Assembly (NCBI GenBank): GCA_029379385.1 | Contig: CM055613.1 | Coordinates: 17,750,001 to 17,814,000 of the forward strand | Source of the DNA: Quillaja saponaria | Lineage: Eukaryota > Streptophyta > Magnoliopsida > Fabales > Quillajaceae | Direction of reading: 5' to 3' | Length of the DNA stretch: 64,000 nucleotides | Shown here: piece by piece, positions 35,766 to 48,633 of the stretch | Layout: each line of letters opens with the position of its first letter | Numbering within the stretch: the first letter of the stretch is position 1 | Translations under genes and position numbers: made by a program | The notes under the pieces: generated by a model | Seen by the model: only the letters and a program-made list of their open reading frames with translations | Databases searched by the model: none | Told to the model about the DNA's origin: nothing

Positions 35766-36078
35766 TGTTAAGAGATACAATGTTAAGGGATATGGATAAA
35801 AAAAATTAAAATTAAAATTAAAATTATTTACAATACCCTACCTTACATTAGCTATATTATCATGAATATTTACTTATTGTAATTACTTATTATTCATGAT
35901 CATGTGGTGTCTATAAATACAAGCTCAGGTACTATATATATTATGTGAGTTTAGTGAGTGGCCTATGTGTTTGTAATTCATGGAATGATAATATTGTCAC
36001 TTCTCCCATACTGAACTGGGTTATATGACTAAACCACATATATTATGTGTAAACTCTTTTATTTATTTTAAATATAAT
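35766..36078 (+). repeat. TRIM LTR 2
   Basis: 313 bases from TGTTAAGAGATACAATG to TATTTTAAATATAA, directly followed by TGGTATCAAAAC (primer-site-like) at 36080. Confidence 0.72.
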
Positions 36079-36420
36079 ATGGTATCAAAACATTCAAGTT
36101 CCAACGAGTAACTAATCCTGATTATAATTAGACCTAGATGCAATTTTATTTGTCACATCTCATCCAAATCTTAGATATTTTTATTTTAATTTGATATTTT
36201 CACGTAGGCTTTTGGTGCAACAAGAGCCATGTGAAGAAAAAATTTGATCATTATTGCATCGCAATAAGACAACAAATATTTTGCAGTATGTAAGACATCG
36301 TAGTTTAACAATTGTGGCAGAATACATTTTTTTTTTTTTAATGGCCACATTGCAGCTTGTGATATCATTTCAACAGAAGACACAAAAATTGTGAAGAGGA
36401 TGAGCACGCATCATCATACA

Positions 36421-36727
36421 TCGTTTAAGATGAATGATTTGTATTATGCAAATCCTTTCCTACAACAACCTATTAAAATTACCATGTTTAATTTAATATT
36501 ATAATTATATGATCATATTTCATGATTATCTTGTGTCTCTCTATATATAAAAAGATTCTCTATTAAATCAAGTGAGTTGAGTTCAGTGAGCTTAACAAAT
36601 TTCATCCATGCAATAATATTATATATTGTCTTTTCATCCTTGAAATAATATTATATATTGTCTCTCCTTCAGTGAATTCCTTATTACTGAATCTGTAAAT
36701 CATATGTCAATTCTCTTATTTATTTAG
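36421..36727 (+). repeat. TRIM LTR 3
   Basis: Diverged copy: TTTAAGATGAATG start, CATGATTATCTTGTGTCTCT, GTTCAGTG, and TCTCTTATTTATTTAG end; it contains its own short duplication of AATAATATTATATATTGTCT (36622 and 36644). Confidence 0.6.
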
Positions 36728-39700
36728 TATTTTGAGCATTTAGACTTTTATTTATTTTTGGATACATAAAAAAAAATAATAAATAAAAAGCAAAAGCTAG
36801 AAAATTCTCTTTATGGGTGGGTGTGGTTACTACTAATTGCAATTTACAATACAAAAATGGGGAAAGGAAGCTAAAATAGAACATATCCAGATTTGGAAGT
36901 AAAGGATAAGGCACGCATGATAGTGATACTCATTAATTACGCACTAATCTTTGGCTTTTTTTTTTAATTAAAAATTAAAGCATCTACAATCGGTATTATA
37001 TTATTATTGTTATTAAAAACTGTAACCATTGGCTAATTAAAGCAGGATATTCAATAAATTAAATAGGCATATATATATATACATACACTACCACTAGCTT
37101 GCTACTAATCAAACTTTTCAGAATTAAACATGAGCTTTGTGAAAAACATGAAGAAAATGGCTAAGTTCAGTCAGCACTATGCTTTGTTTGACCATAAGCA
37201 AGAAAACTTAGAAATAAAATAGTTTATGGACTAATTCCCTCTTCGTCCTCCTTATTCAGCATAACGCGGTTTTCATACTCACTGAACTCCACCCCATCCT
37301 AAAAGCAGTCCAGAAACATGTGCTTGTAGCAGGTAAATATATACTTTTAGATTTATGTTCTTTGATTGGCACCTCAACAAATTCATTCTTATTATGGAGT
37401 AAAGTTCTATAGTCTAATTACCAAAAATAATTAAAAATTCTAAAGTCTAAACAACAAGCAATTAACCTAAATAGATATAATGGTGGTGCTAGACATTTAT
37501 TCTTAAATGACTGACTAAAATATTATATAAACATATTCCACTATAATAATAGCAAAAAAAAAATTTTAAAATGATAAACTTAATAACTCCAAAGATATAA
37601 TAAATATTTATTAGGTACCAAAGATAAAAATAATAATAATAAATATTATTCAATTATATCTTGAGTTCTTGAAATAAAATCTAAAATTGTGAACGAGGAC
37701 ATTTCATATTTAAACTAATATCAAAACCTAAATAAATAGAACATATTTAAATTAAACAAATCCCTAACTTAATAAGCTTATTTTTTTTATTATTTTGTAT
37801 AATATTATATTTAATATTTTTATAAGATCTTAGTGCCTATTGGTCTGTAAGTTTTAAATTATCAGTCTTGTAGTATTGGAGTCTATAAAGTAAAAATGTT
37901 ATATGGATTTTACTTTTGAACAGTTCACGGTATTAAATAATAGAAGACTAAGAACTAATTATAAATTATAATATTAATATTTTTTTTTTAAATTTAGAGG
38001 AGGACATGGCCTCCTCGGATCCTTTAAAGGTTTTGCCCAAGAAAAAATGGTCGAGATCAAAGGAAAAAAGAACTCATAACAATTGTTTTTCTTTTTTTTT
38101 GGTTCATAGAAGACCTGTAGACTTAGGAAAAAAAAAAGAGTTCTTTTTTTTATTTAAATCTTTCCTTCCAAGTAAATCTGGGGTTTGATCTCAGGTTACT
38201 AATAAAATAGCAATAGACCTTTCATGTTGAATCAATTGACTTTTCATATAAATTAGAAGTTTTTATTATCAAATTTTAGTGCAAAGTAAACAGAATATTT
38301 TTATATTTTCATTACCCACGTCAACAAGTCTGTAGCCCAATAAAATTGTGCATAACATTTTGAATTAAATGATTCTTTGACCGGTGTATATATGTGTTGC
38401 ATTTGATGGGCATTTTTCTATCTCAATGGTATGAATTTGGTCTTAAATTCATATTATTGTCATGAACTCTTAACATATTTATGTCCTTTAATTAAAACCT
38501 TATTTTCATCAAGTTGAAGAAGGCATCTCACTTACCATCACTTGTGGACATATGGCCTTGACATTTTTGGCCAAATCTAACTTATTGACTAACGTTATGA
38601 AGGCTGATTGAAACAATCCTTTTGACATGACAAGGTACCCCTGGAAGTAGATTTAGTATATTTCTAACTCCAACTAGTTTAATTTTTAATTAGAGAAAAT
38701 GAAGAAAATTGGAGATTAATGGTTATTATTACTTAAATTAATCTAAAAGATAATAATTTCCTTTACAATTATTATATATAGGATAAGGCCCATCAAGCAG
38801 TATATATATTTATGCAGATATTGCTTAACATCTAAGTGCCCCCTTTGCTCCTTTCAAAGAATTTTTCTTTGCCCCTCATAATTACAAACTAGAATGTGAG
38901 AAATAAATTAATGATTATTGGTCACTTTGTTAAATATGTAGAAAGCATTTGTTGCTGTCTACTAAAAGTTGCTTCTGCATTTTAAATCTTCCATCAAATA
39001 TTACTGTATATATCATTGATGAGGTCTAGCATAGTCTTAAGGGAAAATGAGAAGTAGAAACTACGTAGATTCGTACCTGAACTAAATTTGTCGCTGTTAC
39101 TCAAATTCAGAGTCTTTGTCTATCTTTAAGTGATGTTTTCTCAGTTGAACTAACAACTGATTGATTATTATTTATTTAATTAAGCAGCTCTAGAAATCAC
39201 ACCATTACACCTAGCTAGTTCATCAGCATCATTTAATTGTGGGTGCTTATAGTTCTCAAGGATTATATGATGACCAATGCGTATTTGATTATTGTTTCGT
39301 TGGCTAACTGACTGACTTTACGAGGCACTCGCCACTTCTTGTTCCACCTACATCACTAATTTTCTTGCTAATTGATCATGGCGTGGAAAATAATTTTATA
39401 TAAATTAAGCATATTTAGCAGTACCTTTTTTTTTAATTAAAACCTGTTTTGTAGTGCTTAGTGCCAATTATATTCATTTTTAACTTTTTCTTATGAGACT
39501 TGGAATATTTACTTTGTCATGTGAGACATTGGAATATTTTTTATATCAATGCACAATGCTTTCATTCAGTATTTCAGTATGTAATTAGCTGGTCGGGAGT
39601 GATGGATGTACATTCAAACAAAAGTTTGGGGAAAAAAATAAAAAATACATTCAGTAACCTGTGTATTTTTCTGCAGTAGCATCGACAAATTATATATATT

Positions 39701-39905
39701 AACTGGAAGACATTGATATATTACCTAATTTTGGCTTTGGCCAAGACTTGGGACACTTTTTACCTTTTCAAGTCAATGCTGAGTAGTAATTAATGTATAA
39801 TTTTAAATCTTGATCATGGGAATAATCTTGGTATAATATTATTACACGGACTAACCAAAAATGATTAAATCTTGTAAAGATCACACCTATGGATCTACGT
39901 TAAGT
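36728..39905. other. AT-rich intergenic DNA
   Basis: No gene confirmed. One exon-like stretch lies at 37224-37298 (separate entry). Otherwise simple AT-rich sequence. Confidence 0.45.
37224..37298 (-). pseudogene. Possible terminal exon relic of an unknown gene
   Basis: On the minus strand CTGGACTGCTTTTAG (acceptor-like) precedes a 24-codon frame beginning DGVEFSEYENRVML and ending in a TAA. The codon composition is protein-like and acidic, unlike its AT-rich surroundings. No family is recognised, and no upstream exon was found. This may be a relic or chance. Confidence 0.2.
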
Positions 39906-39909
39906 GGCC

Positions 39910-40260
39910 ATAATTTTATTTTATTTTTTTTGAAATGCTAATTTTATTTAAATTCAAACTCATTGAGAGTTACCAACAATAAGCAATATCACAGCTCAAA
40001 TTCACTCCAAACGGAGTTACATATGACCCAACTCCCCCAAAACTTACCTCTAGAAACAGAACACAACACAGCAAGCAAACTTCCTGACAATCCAATGATA
40101 CAAACTGAAATATTTAAATACGACACTTGCAAACTAAAGTACCAGAACCCTGTCAAAACTGCCAGCATCTTTGAGAGCACCCATAAAAGCCATATTCCTC
40201 ATTGTAAAACAACCTTTCATAAGATAAAACCATTAAATACCGCAAAATCAGAACCTAACG
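39910..40260 (-). mobile_element. LINE-like 3' end with poly(A) tail, minus strand
   Basis: On the minus strand a T/G-rich tract encodes hydrophobic frames and ends TTTAAATAAAATTAGCATTT then an A-rich tail (AAAAAAAATAAAATAAAA, 39910-39932). AATAAA just before an A tail is typical of plant LINE 3' ends. No reverse transcriptase remains. It lies downstream of the phospholipase gene. Confidence 0.45.
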
Positions 40261-40695
40261 CATAGAGAGTTCATCAGTGCATGTGCCAGAATATTTGAAG
40301 TGAGGAAGTTCATTTTCTGGAAAACAGAACAGGCTTGTTCTATGCAGGGAGTCTTCTCAAATAAGGGTGAGCGAAGCTCTTGTGAAATCATCTATTTGTG
40401 AAAGGAGCTTTCGTGTACAAGTTATTGTTAGCAAAAATGAAGCATTCCCTGATCTATACGCAATTAGTGGAGACTCGAAATGGATAAAGATCGAGAAAGC
40501 TATTTTCATCAAAAAGATTGTTCTACAATTACAAAATTTTCCGGATTATATATAACTCCATCATTCTTTCTACAGAGGTTATAATTGGAATATATATATA
40601 TATAGTATTTCCAATGTACAATAGATCATATGCTACAATGACTGGGATGGTGTAATTAGTCATCATCTCCACATCAAGAACTAATTAATTAATCC
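40261..40695. other. 3' flank of the phospholipase gene
   Basis: No coding family recognised in either strand. A 62-codon plus-strand frame (40367-40555) is not supported by any motif. A TA microsatellite lies at 40590-40604. The 3' UTR of the minus-strand gene probably lies in 40560-40695; no clear AATAAA was found. Confidence 0.4.
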
Positions 40696-42120
40696 CTATG
40701 TTGTTTGAGAATATTGAACCAAGTTCATCACCGTAGTCGCTGCGAAAATCCATGGCAAGATGTTAATATGTTGAGCTGTCAAGAGTAAATCCCTCGCTTT
40801 CTCGGCAAAATTATTCATACCATCACCATTTTCATTCTGCAACTCTTTTGGCTTTGGGCATTTGAGGAGACTGATATAGCTTTCCAAGTCATGAACACAT
40901 GAAGGGTTTTGCATGTTGAAGAAATCGAGCATTAATTCAACACCCACATGAGCATAACAAGAACAACTCCAAGGCATTTCATACCTTCCTCCCATCAAAA
41001 CCCTAAAATTTTCATTGAACACCACACCCGGTAGCTTTGTAATGGGATCATTAACATTCGCTATTCTTAGCACCTTAACACCCAATTCCTCACATCGCTT
41101 TTTAAACTCCGAGTTTCCAACTCTTGGTCCTCCAAATGAGAAAACCGTAACAGGAACTTGTGAGATCGATCTTTTTCCTCCTCTACTAATCTTTTTATTC
41201 AACCCAAGCTCAGCTATATCATAAGCTAGTAGCAAAGCCAATGCACTCCCCATGCTATGACCCGCCATAGTTATGCTTATATTCTCACCTTTGTACTTAT
41301 TTACTAACCTTGACACTTCAGAAAGAAGCTGTTCCCGGCAACTCCCGAGCCCGAATTTGCTGGAGCTCAATTCATCAGAAGTGTAAAGAGTGAGAAATCC
41401 AGACTCAACCTTCACATCAGGCCGTGGATTATGAGGGTCTAGCCTTGCCGGTGTCAATGAACTCATGAAATTCGCGATCCATTCGGGATTAGTGACTGTT
41501 CCTCGGAATGTTATCAGTATATCTCTTCGGCCAAGTCTCTTAACAGCTTCATCGGATGCCACGGACACAAATCCAATCCAACGACCGCAGCTGGAACTGG
41601 TAGCATTTTGGATAGGAATGTTGATATCAGGAGTGGCATAAATGTATTTGGTGACATCATAACCCGAACCTCCCATCCCAATTTCTCTCAACATGTTGTT
41701 TTTCCCATATTTGCAGTTTAAGTAGCGTTTTGAGTTTGGGTCGAGATCAAAGGCCTTATAACAAGCTGTAACAAACTCACCGTACCGAATGATTTCACGG
41801 CGGAGAAGTGGATGTAATGGTTCTAGAAGATTCTCCCAGTTGTTGCAACCTTGGATTTCTCTCCAAAGATTTGCCAAATCATTATGAGTTCCGGAATAAG
41901 AAGTACTGGGGGTTGTAGTTTTTGTGGGAGATGAAATAAGTACTGTTGAAGCAGCTAAATTGGACAAAGAAGTTGTGTAGCACTGTCTTGAAGAAGTTAA
42001 TGTTTTGGTTTTCTCAGGCAATAAAACTTGCCCGAATGAATGAGACCGTGGGAGAAAGCTGTCTGAGAATGTAAGAGTGTTTGTGTTAGACATGTAGGGA
42101 AGATTTAATGTAGAGGCCAT
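40696..42120 (-). CDS. Class I phospholipase A1 / DAD1-like acylhydrolase, plastid type
   Basis: An intact single-exon gene of 474 residues, start ATG at 42118-42120. It is a lipase-3 family alpha/beta hydrolase of the plant PLA1-I group, which removes the sn-1 acyl chain of phospholipids or galactolipids. Residues 1-75 are Ser/Thr-rich with few acids, as expected for a plastid transit peptide. Then come the family blocks [20 protein letters not shown] (95-114), [20 protein letters not shown] (203-222), the nucleophile elbow [10 protein letters not shown] (Ser289), [11 protein letters not shown] (326-336), [11 protein letters not shown] (Asp358) and CVHDLESY (His410), a complete triad. The length fits PLA1-I proteins. 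The acylhydrolase subgroup (gamma, DALL or DLAH) and substrate cannot be fixed here; a role in jasmonate precursor release or lipid turnover is inference. The elbow is GHSMG where GHSLG is common. Confidence 0.96.
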   Translation of the reverse strand: MASTLNLPYMSNTNTLTFSDSFLPRSHSFGQVLLPEKTKTLTSSRQCYTTSLSNLAASTVLISSPTKTTTPSTSYSGTHNDLANLWREIQGCNNWENLLEPLHPLLRREIIRYGEFVTACYKAFDLDPNSKRYLNCKYGKNNMLREIGMGGSGYDVTKYIYATPDINIPIQNATSSSCGRWIGFVSVASDEAVKRLGRRDILITFRGTVTNPEWIANFMSSLTPARLDPHNPRPDVKVESGFLTLYTSDELSSSKFGLGSCREQLLSEVSRLVNKYKGENISITMAGHSMGSALALLLAYDIAELGLNKKISRGGKRSISQVPVTVFSFGGPRVGNSEFKKRCEELGVKVLRIANVNDPITKLPGVVFNENFRVLMGGRYEMPWSCSCYAHVGVELMLDFFNMQNPSCVHDLESYISLLKCPKPKELQNENGDGMNNFAEKARDLLLTAQHINILPWIFAATTVMNLVQYSQTT

Positions 42121-42175
42121 TGATTGTCTGAGAAGAGAGAGAGAAGAGTTTGTGTTAAGGAGAAGAGGCAGTGGG

Positions 42176-42182
42176 TTTTATA
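42176..42182 (-). promoter_or_regulatory. TATA box of the phospholipase gene
   Basis: TATAAAA on the minus strand, 56 bases upstream of the ATG, followed by a CT-rich leader (CTTCTCTCTCTCTTCTC region, 42128-42150) typical of plant 5' UTRs. Position predicts a short leader of roughly 25-35 bases. Confidence 0.6.
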
Positions 42183-42189
42183 TGAGAAT

Positions 42190-45100
42190 GGAGTAGTGGA
42201 GTCTAATTTAGATTTGGACAGATAGAACTAATCAAGAAAAATGAAAGAAACAAAAAAGGCATGTTTGGCGAGAGGTTTGACTGGTAACTTTTTCAAAAAA
42301 TAAATGTGAGAGGTTTTGGGGTTTAGTTTATGTGGTCGGTTAGTGTTTTAAGGTCATGACTTGAGACCATCTTGGGGGGTTCTGTTGCGGCTATGGTTAA
42401 AGTGAGCGAATTTTTTTTTTTTTTTTTAAAAAGAAATGTTAATAATATAAAAATAAAACGGTCATAAGGCCGATTTTGATTTTTAGCTAAATTCACGTTG
42501 ACTTCATATCCATATGTTTAGGAAGGAATATGAAATAGGGAGATTTTGAAAGAGTGAACAAAATAATTAAATCAGAAACAAAATTCGCCTCTACAAATTA
42601 ATTTCCACCTCTAATCTTATTCACACTATGAGGCACGTGAATGTATATCTGCTGTGAACTCTTTTTTTTATGGGCATGCTTGACTCGCACTCTGCACAAA
42701 CTTACATATAAATTTATCATTTTTATTTATAAATTGTGACTAATTTGTAAGAGTTTTTCTAAGTAGTGCGCAAAGGACACTTGATAAAGTGCAATAAATG
42801 TGAGTTTTGAAATTTGAAATATTCCCAAAGTAGAAAATTATTTATTAACCAACATTGAAATCATGGTCAATTACTACAATTAATAATACAAAATTTCTAT
42901 ATTTATCACCTTAACAAGTGCCTTATGACAACCCGTTAGAAAAATCCAATTGTAATAATCAAAGAAAATAAAATTTAAATCACACTGTTTATAAATAATA
43001 TGTCATTAATTAATTTGATCAATATTTTAATGGAATTTAAATTGCAAGCAATTAAAAACCACACAAATCAAGTAATTTTTATTTTTATTTTTTATAAAAA
43101 AGTAATCATAAATACAATACATTGAACAATATTTTTTGACATATTTAATGCCTAAATATTAGACTCAATAAATAAGGTGATTGTTTATAATTTATTATGG
43201 TAGTTAATTATTATTTAAGTAATGTGAAATTAAAGAATTAATATTTTTAAAATATTTAAAATTATAATATATTATCACTAAAAAAATATGTTTATTACAT
43301 TCTAAAATTGTTGATAAAGTATTTTTAAAAGTAAATTGTAAAAAAAATATAAACAAGTCCTGTACGAATTCTTTTTACAAGAAATAATGTATAAATAATA
43401 CAGGAAACGGAGAATGTTAGTGAATTGATTATAACAAACTTTGGAGAATTTAAGAAAATAATTTTGGAAAATGTCAAAGAGTTAACTAAAATAAGTGAGT
43501 AATACAATTAAAAAAAAAAAGATAAGTGATTAAATTAAGAGATTCATTTATCTAATTTAAGAAACTAATCATTTAGTATAGCAACTATAAAAAAGAATTT
43601 AAAAAAAAATAAAAAATAATGGGTCGAATCACTATTGGGCTGAATCGGGGTTCGATCAATATGCAAAATGATTTTAAAAAGCAGGGTATTATTCGGGTCA
43701 AACACTTGCTCGCACCCAATGGGCACAAAGTGTAAAAACTCGTGCCCAAACCCTACACCGTTTATGTACCTATTTGGGCAAAAATAGAGACACATGGGAC
43801 TGGGTGCAAGTACGTATATATGCATTCGAAAATTGCCATCCATACTAATTACTAATGACTCCAAGGGCATCAGAAATGTGAATTATTCGAGACACGTTAT
43901 AATGAGCTATGTATTATAATTATATTAAATTATTGACTGTGTATGTATTGATTATTATACATTGACAATGAATAAAAATAGTTTTAAATATTTTATATAA
44001 TCCACATAAATTTAATATTAACTTGATGTGAGAAGGGGCACAAGCCAACATAAGATCATTCATAAAATTGTGCTGCAAAAGTACAAAGCATAAAAGTTAT
44101 TATAATATAGTCACTTTAATAAATGCTGAAAACTATTCTTTTAATTTACTTTTTTTTCAACAATAAAAAATAAAAATTACATCTTTCTTTTATAAAAAAA
44201 TTTACTTTTTTTTTGGGGAGCTAAGTAAAGAAAGTTGTTGTGGTGCCTACATTTTGGAGATAGCATCACAATTGGGACCGCGCCGACAATTTTATCTTCA
44301 GTCCCCAATCTTTCAATAAATAACATATAAACCCTCCAAATTGATCTTATTTGAGTCACGCTCTAAGCTTGGAGGCCCCGGAAGGATTTTATTTGTTTAA
44401 TTAAATTAGTTAAGCTTTGGGGAAAGAATATTCAACGCGGTGAACGGACGAGTGGTTCTTTGCCCGTCACTCGGTTCAGGCCCATTACAATTTACACAGC
44501 GTGCGCGTCGGATTTGTACACTCCTCTCAGTATCCTTCTTCAATACGTTTATTGCAAAAGCTTTCTTATTAAAATAATACGTGGCATCATATGCTGGTTG
44601 TCACCTTTTGACTGCCACATCAAGGTCTCACATTTGTTGTCTTTTATATTTTCATTTCTTTATTATTATTATTTTATAAATAAAAACACAAACTTAATTA
44701 TGAACTACTTTTTTTTTTTTTCCGTAAATCTCCATCTACAATAAATGCAAAGTCGATTATAAATTTTTAAGCTCTAAAATAAGATAATAATCAAAGTAAT
44801 CTTTTATAAAAAAAAAATACAAAATTTGATTATAAACTTTTAAGACTACGTCAATTCTTTTTATTATACCGATGTCAATCACCTCTCAAATAAGATAATA
44901 ATCAAAGTAATCTTGCATGATAATTATGAGAATGGTTTAGGATATGATCATTGTGATACACAAATCTTACCAAATCAACTTCTTCTGTATAAAATAATTA
45001 TCTAACTTATCCCTTTCTTTTACAAGTCTATTAATCAATCTCATTTGGTGCATGCAATGTTATTGATTTATATAAACAATGACACTAGAATTTAGCGTTA

Positions 45101-45220
45101 ATTTGTACACCTAACATCCGTGATCTAAGTAATGACTAGCTAAGATAATTTCAAGAATGTTCCCACTATAATTCAAATAAAAAATGTGCATTTTTTATTT
45201 AATACATATATGTTTACTAG
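42190..45220. other. Intergenic DNA upstream of the phospholipase gene
   Basis: No gene recognised. The part 43620-43870 is GC-richer with repeated GGGC/GCCC words (GGGCTGAATCGGGG, TGCCCAAACCCTA) of the kind seen in non-autonomous plant transposons; no ends assigned. 44440-44530 is also GC-richer without a frame that fits a family. Confidence 0.4.
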
Positions 45221-45221
45221 C

Positions 45222-45465
45222 TACTTGGGATAGAGATTTTCAAAAAATATTAGTTGAGGTGGATTCACAGTTGATAATCTAGCTTGTTGATAAAGTAGAC
45301 TATAATCTTAATGTCCATAAACATTTGATTTGTGATACTCGATGACGTTTTAAGATGAACTGCAAAGTTCGTTTGACCATGTTTATCTTGAAGACAATAG
45401 AGTGGTTGACTGCTTGGCTATCTTAGCATTGGATGGCCATGACACTCAGTTTGAATATATGGCTA
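45222..45465 (+). pseudogene. LINE-type RNase H domain fragment
   Basis: The frame reads LATWDRDFQKILVEVDSQLI, stop, LVDKVDYNLNVHKHLICDTR, then after a frameshift SSFDHVYLEDNRVVDCLAIL and ALDGHD. This is the plant RVT_3/RNase H pattern (A.....G....VEVDS..V...I......H........N..AD.LA..G), with the second catalytic Asp inside VEVDS and the last in VVDCLA. Upstream reverse transcriptase is missing. Two breaks make it a pseudogene. It abuts the hAT MITE at 45473. Confidence 0.72.
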
Positions 45466-45472
45466 CAGGTAA

Positions 45473-45888
45473 GGGTGGCAATGAGCCAAGCTCTCGGCTC
45501 TGCTTGTTAAGGGCTATTGAAGATTTTTTGAAAATTCTAAAAAGATTTTGTAGTCAAAATGAGTTAAACCCATGACCTACTTCAGTAACCTTTTGTATAA
45601 CTTACTACCAAATCAAATTACAGCTTATGTTAAATTTTGTATATAAATAGATTTATTATAAAATTATATATAAATAATAAAAAATTTATTAAATTGTATT
45701 AAATGAACTTGCTCACAAGCCGAGTTTTGGAAAAAATTGAGGTCAACTATTTTTACTAAACGAGCTTAAAATAAAGTTTAAAATCGGTTAATTTAGAAAA
45801 CGAGCCAAGGTTGATAGATTCAAGCCCTTAACGGTAGCTCATAAGCTGTTTACGGCCTATATCAGGCTCATTGTCACCTCTAGTTGCA
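45473..45888. mobile_element. hAT-type MITE
   Basis: Left end TAAGGGTGGCAATGAGCCAA; the complement of the right end reads CTAGAGGTGACAATGAGCCT. This matches the hAT terminal repeat (C/T)AGGGGTGGCAA. The interior has inverted blocks built on GAGCC/GGCTC. A clean 8-bp target duplication was not found. Confidence 0.7.
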
Positions 45889-48630
45889 ATTTCCTCCCCT
45901 CTCTTAAACTACTTTTTGAAACTGAAAACATAGAAGTTAGCATCGTAGGATTGCAATTAATGTTTCTTGTGTTTTTTTTTTTTTGTTTGTTGTTCCGTTC
46001 TATTTTTCACTTTTCCCTTTTAATCAAATAAATAAATAAAATAGCAATAACTTGTGGACGGTCCATCGATATTGTTGACTCATTCCCAAAAATACATAGA
46101 AAAGTTACTACATATCTTCCATTTTTGGACTTAAAACTAATTATTGCCTTTGATATTGTCAGCAACAGTTACTTACCCACTTTATATTTAAATATATGTA
46201 TATGGAATGTTGTTCATTGATTTGAAAAAACAAAGAAAAATGTATAAAGAAATTCAGACTAAATTAAAAGAAAGAAAAGAAGGTCACGAACTTAATCTTC
46301 AAGGACTGTCAAATCTAGTCTTCTTACAATCAAAGATTTCATAGCTCCAAAACTAATGTTTCTAGCCATTCTTGGAATTCAAAACTATATAAAACTATGC
46401 ATGCATGACCAATGACAAAGAATTCAAACTTAATTGCATCTTATCAAACACTTTCTGAGGTTGCCAAGCTCTTCTTTTTTTGTTATCATTTCGTCAAAAA
46501 GAAAAAGAACTCAAACTTAATTGCATTTGGTATAAAATCATCTAGATCTTTCATGAGCTACATTGTATCTAACCTTCAAAGTTACAGAATTTTATTTCTT
46601 AAATATATCTTTCGGATCTCCAATTGGCCGTTGAATTGAAATTGGCTTGACTATTTGTCTATTTCTGCAAAAGTTAGGAAAATGGCAAAGATCAAGCAGC
46701 CTCAATGTGATCATTATTTATCAATTTCAAAGCAATCAGAGATATAGATATACAACTTGTCATATAGTGCATTTTTGCTTACTTTGACATGTGCACTCAA
46801 TTTGCAGTTGATCACTATCATAAACTTTTCTTATTAAAGGGTGATCTTAAATTGCGTTTTGGTAATAAATGATATATTAATCTCTTGGGGGTAAATTCTC
46901 CCTCTCAGGCAAAGGAGTAAAGAAAGGTAACCATTTCCCAGAATAAATTCACCGCCGTATGGCTGGTTGGTGATTGCGGGACAATCCATTAATGATAATG
47001 GAACTTTGAGCAAGTTATCTGCCATGATATGAGTTACCACCTCTTAATCACTTATATTATATTTTTCCAAAACTATTAGATTACGCATCACGAGAGAAAA
47101 TTTAATCTTGTATGAAAATCTATGTGAACGAATTGCAACATGAATCGAACTTTTAATCACTTAAACATAAATTTTATTATTATTTTCACGTCAAATAACT
47201 AATACCCGAAATTTTAGAGGACTGTCAAACAATGGGAATCGGAAGTCGGAACACATGTAGATCACGAAGAGTTGGGAGTTTGGTTTGTCAGTCAGAGAGG
47301 ATGGTCTGTAACGTGTTGGGCCTGAGTGTCGTGAATGAAAGAACTTAGTGGGCCAACAACCAAAATGGAAACAAATGGCCCAATCACATGTGTTGGTAGA
47401 AAGCAAAAACCAACAGGATTTGACATAATTGATGTCTGAACAGAAGAATTATCAAAAGAGTTGAAACAAAACAAAATGGGAGACCGTAGTAAGAAGACAA
47501 TGTCCATCCTTTTATTGACATGCTTTGTCTTTTCCTAAGGCTTTATGATTTATTGTCTCAAATGTTACTCAATGTTTTCATTTGCGTAGTCACGATGACG
47601 TATACGTTATTTAGGGGGACTTTTAATAACAACAATAGTTAGCACACGAGGTTTTTTAATTGCATCTTTCAGAGGTGTGAAATTTCGAAAAAGCAATCGT
47701 TACATCTAATAATTTAGTCCAAACTAGTTTAATAGACTCTACTTGAATACAAAAAAGAAAAAAGAAGAAAAATTCCTACCTTGGACTAAAAGCTTCATTA
47801 TATATATATATATATATATTTCATTTTATCTTCTTATATATATGTTGTATACAAAACTAGTTTTTTTAATTTTTTGTAACAGATGAGTCGATTAGTAAGA
47901 AGTAATATGTGCGATTCTGATAAAATTTTTAAAAAATTCTAAGAATTTTAATAACTATTATAGAAATAGGAAAATTCTTGGTCCAATTTTTGTTTGTAGA
48001 TGTGTTTTGACAAAAATTCAACATTAATTAAGTAGTATGCACATGTGCAAGTCAAAACCCGTTCCTCACATGGAGGTCGATAATTAAATTATGTTTTTGG
48101 TTGAATTGTTAGTTTTATTTTTAATTGGTTGACTTGCATTCCCATGTGTGTTGGTTGGGCCTGATGGGAATGATCTCAAGTTCAAGATATTAAATAATGA
48201 TATTTAGAAGCTGATATAGAAAACGGCTACATGTAAAAATCACGTTTACGACCTGTAAGGAGTATTCTTCTCTGAATATAATTGTTAATGAAATTCTACA
48301 TGCAGCAATTACACGTAACACTGTTCAACCGGTGGCTACGTTGGAAAATGAGTAATTCAGGGGAGACAAGTGCATTGTCTGAATCACAGAATTAAGACAA
48401 TCACACACACAAAAGTATATATATATATATATATATATGACAATCACATATTTATGTGACACAATACATGCTTCGTTGAAACAAGGTATTAAACCAATTA
48501 TAAAAAGACATGTTGCATTATTAATTACTATTATTTTTAAATATTAATTATAATGATGTACCAAAAAATATATATTAATTATAATGTAACTTATTTTTTG
48601 TCAACTTTTAGATTTTTATCTTTTCATTTT
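45889..48630. other. AT-rich intergenic DNA
   Basis: No gene recognised. TA microsatellites at 47795-47819 and 48417-48438. Confidence 0.45.
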
Positions 48631-48633
48631 TTG

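Larger units (their letters stand above)
34650..36727 (+). mobile_element. Tandem TRIM-like retrotransposon: LTR-internal-LTR-internal-LTR
   Basis: Three related terminal repeats alternate with two related short internal regions and there is no coding capacity. LTR 1 (34650-35288) and LTR 2 (35766-36078) start TGTTAAGA(A/G)ATACAA and end TTTTATTTATTTTAAAT. LTR 3 (about 36421-36727) is more diverged. After LTR 2 the sequence TGGTATCAAAAC fits a tRNA-Met primer site (TGGTATCAGAGC), degenerate after LTR 1. Both internals share AACGAGTAA, a block encoding no protein, and CATGTGAAGAAAA. The internal parts are about 480 and 340 bases, as in TRIM elements. Confidence 0.75.

Noticed and set aside
40367..40555. 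62-codon plus-strand frame downstream of the phospholipase gene
   Set aside because: Protein-like composition, but no motif, start context or neighbouring exon; kept out of the gene list.
43565..43870. 101-codon minus-strand frame
   Set aside because: Composed of GGGC/GCCC repeat words typical of non-autonomous transposons; no domain.
44940..45120. Regulatory-like short inverted words
   Set aside because: Too short and too AT-rich to separate from chance.
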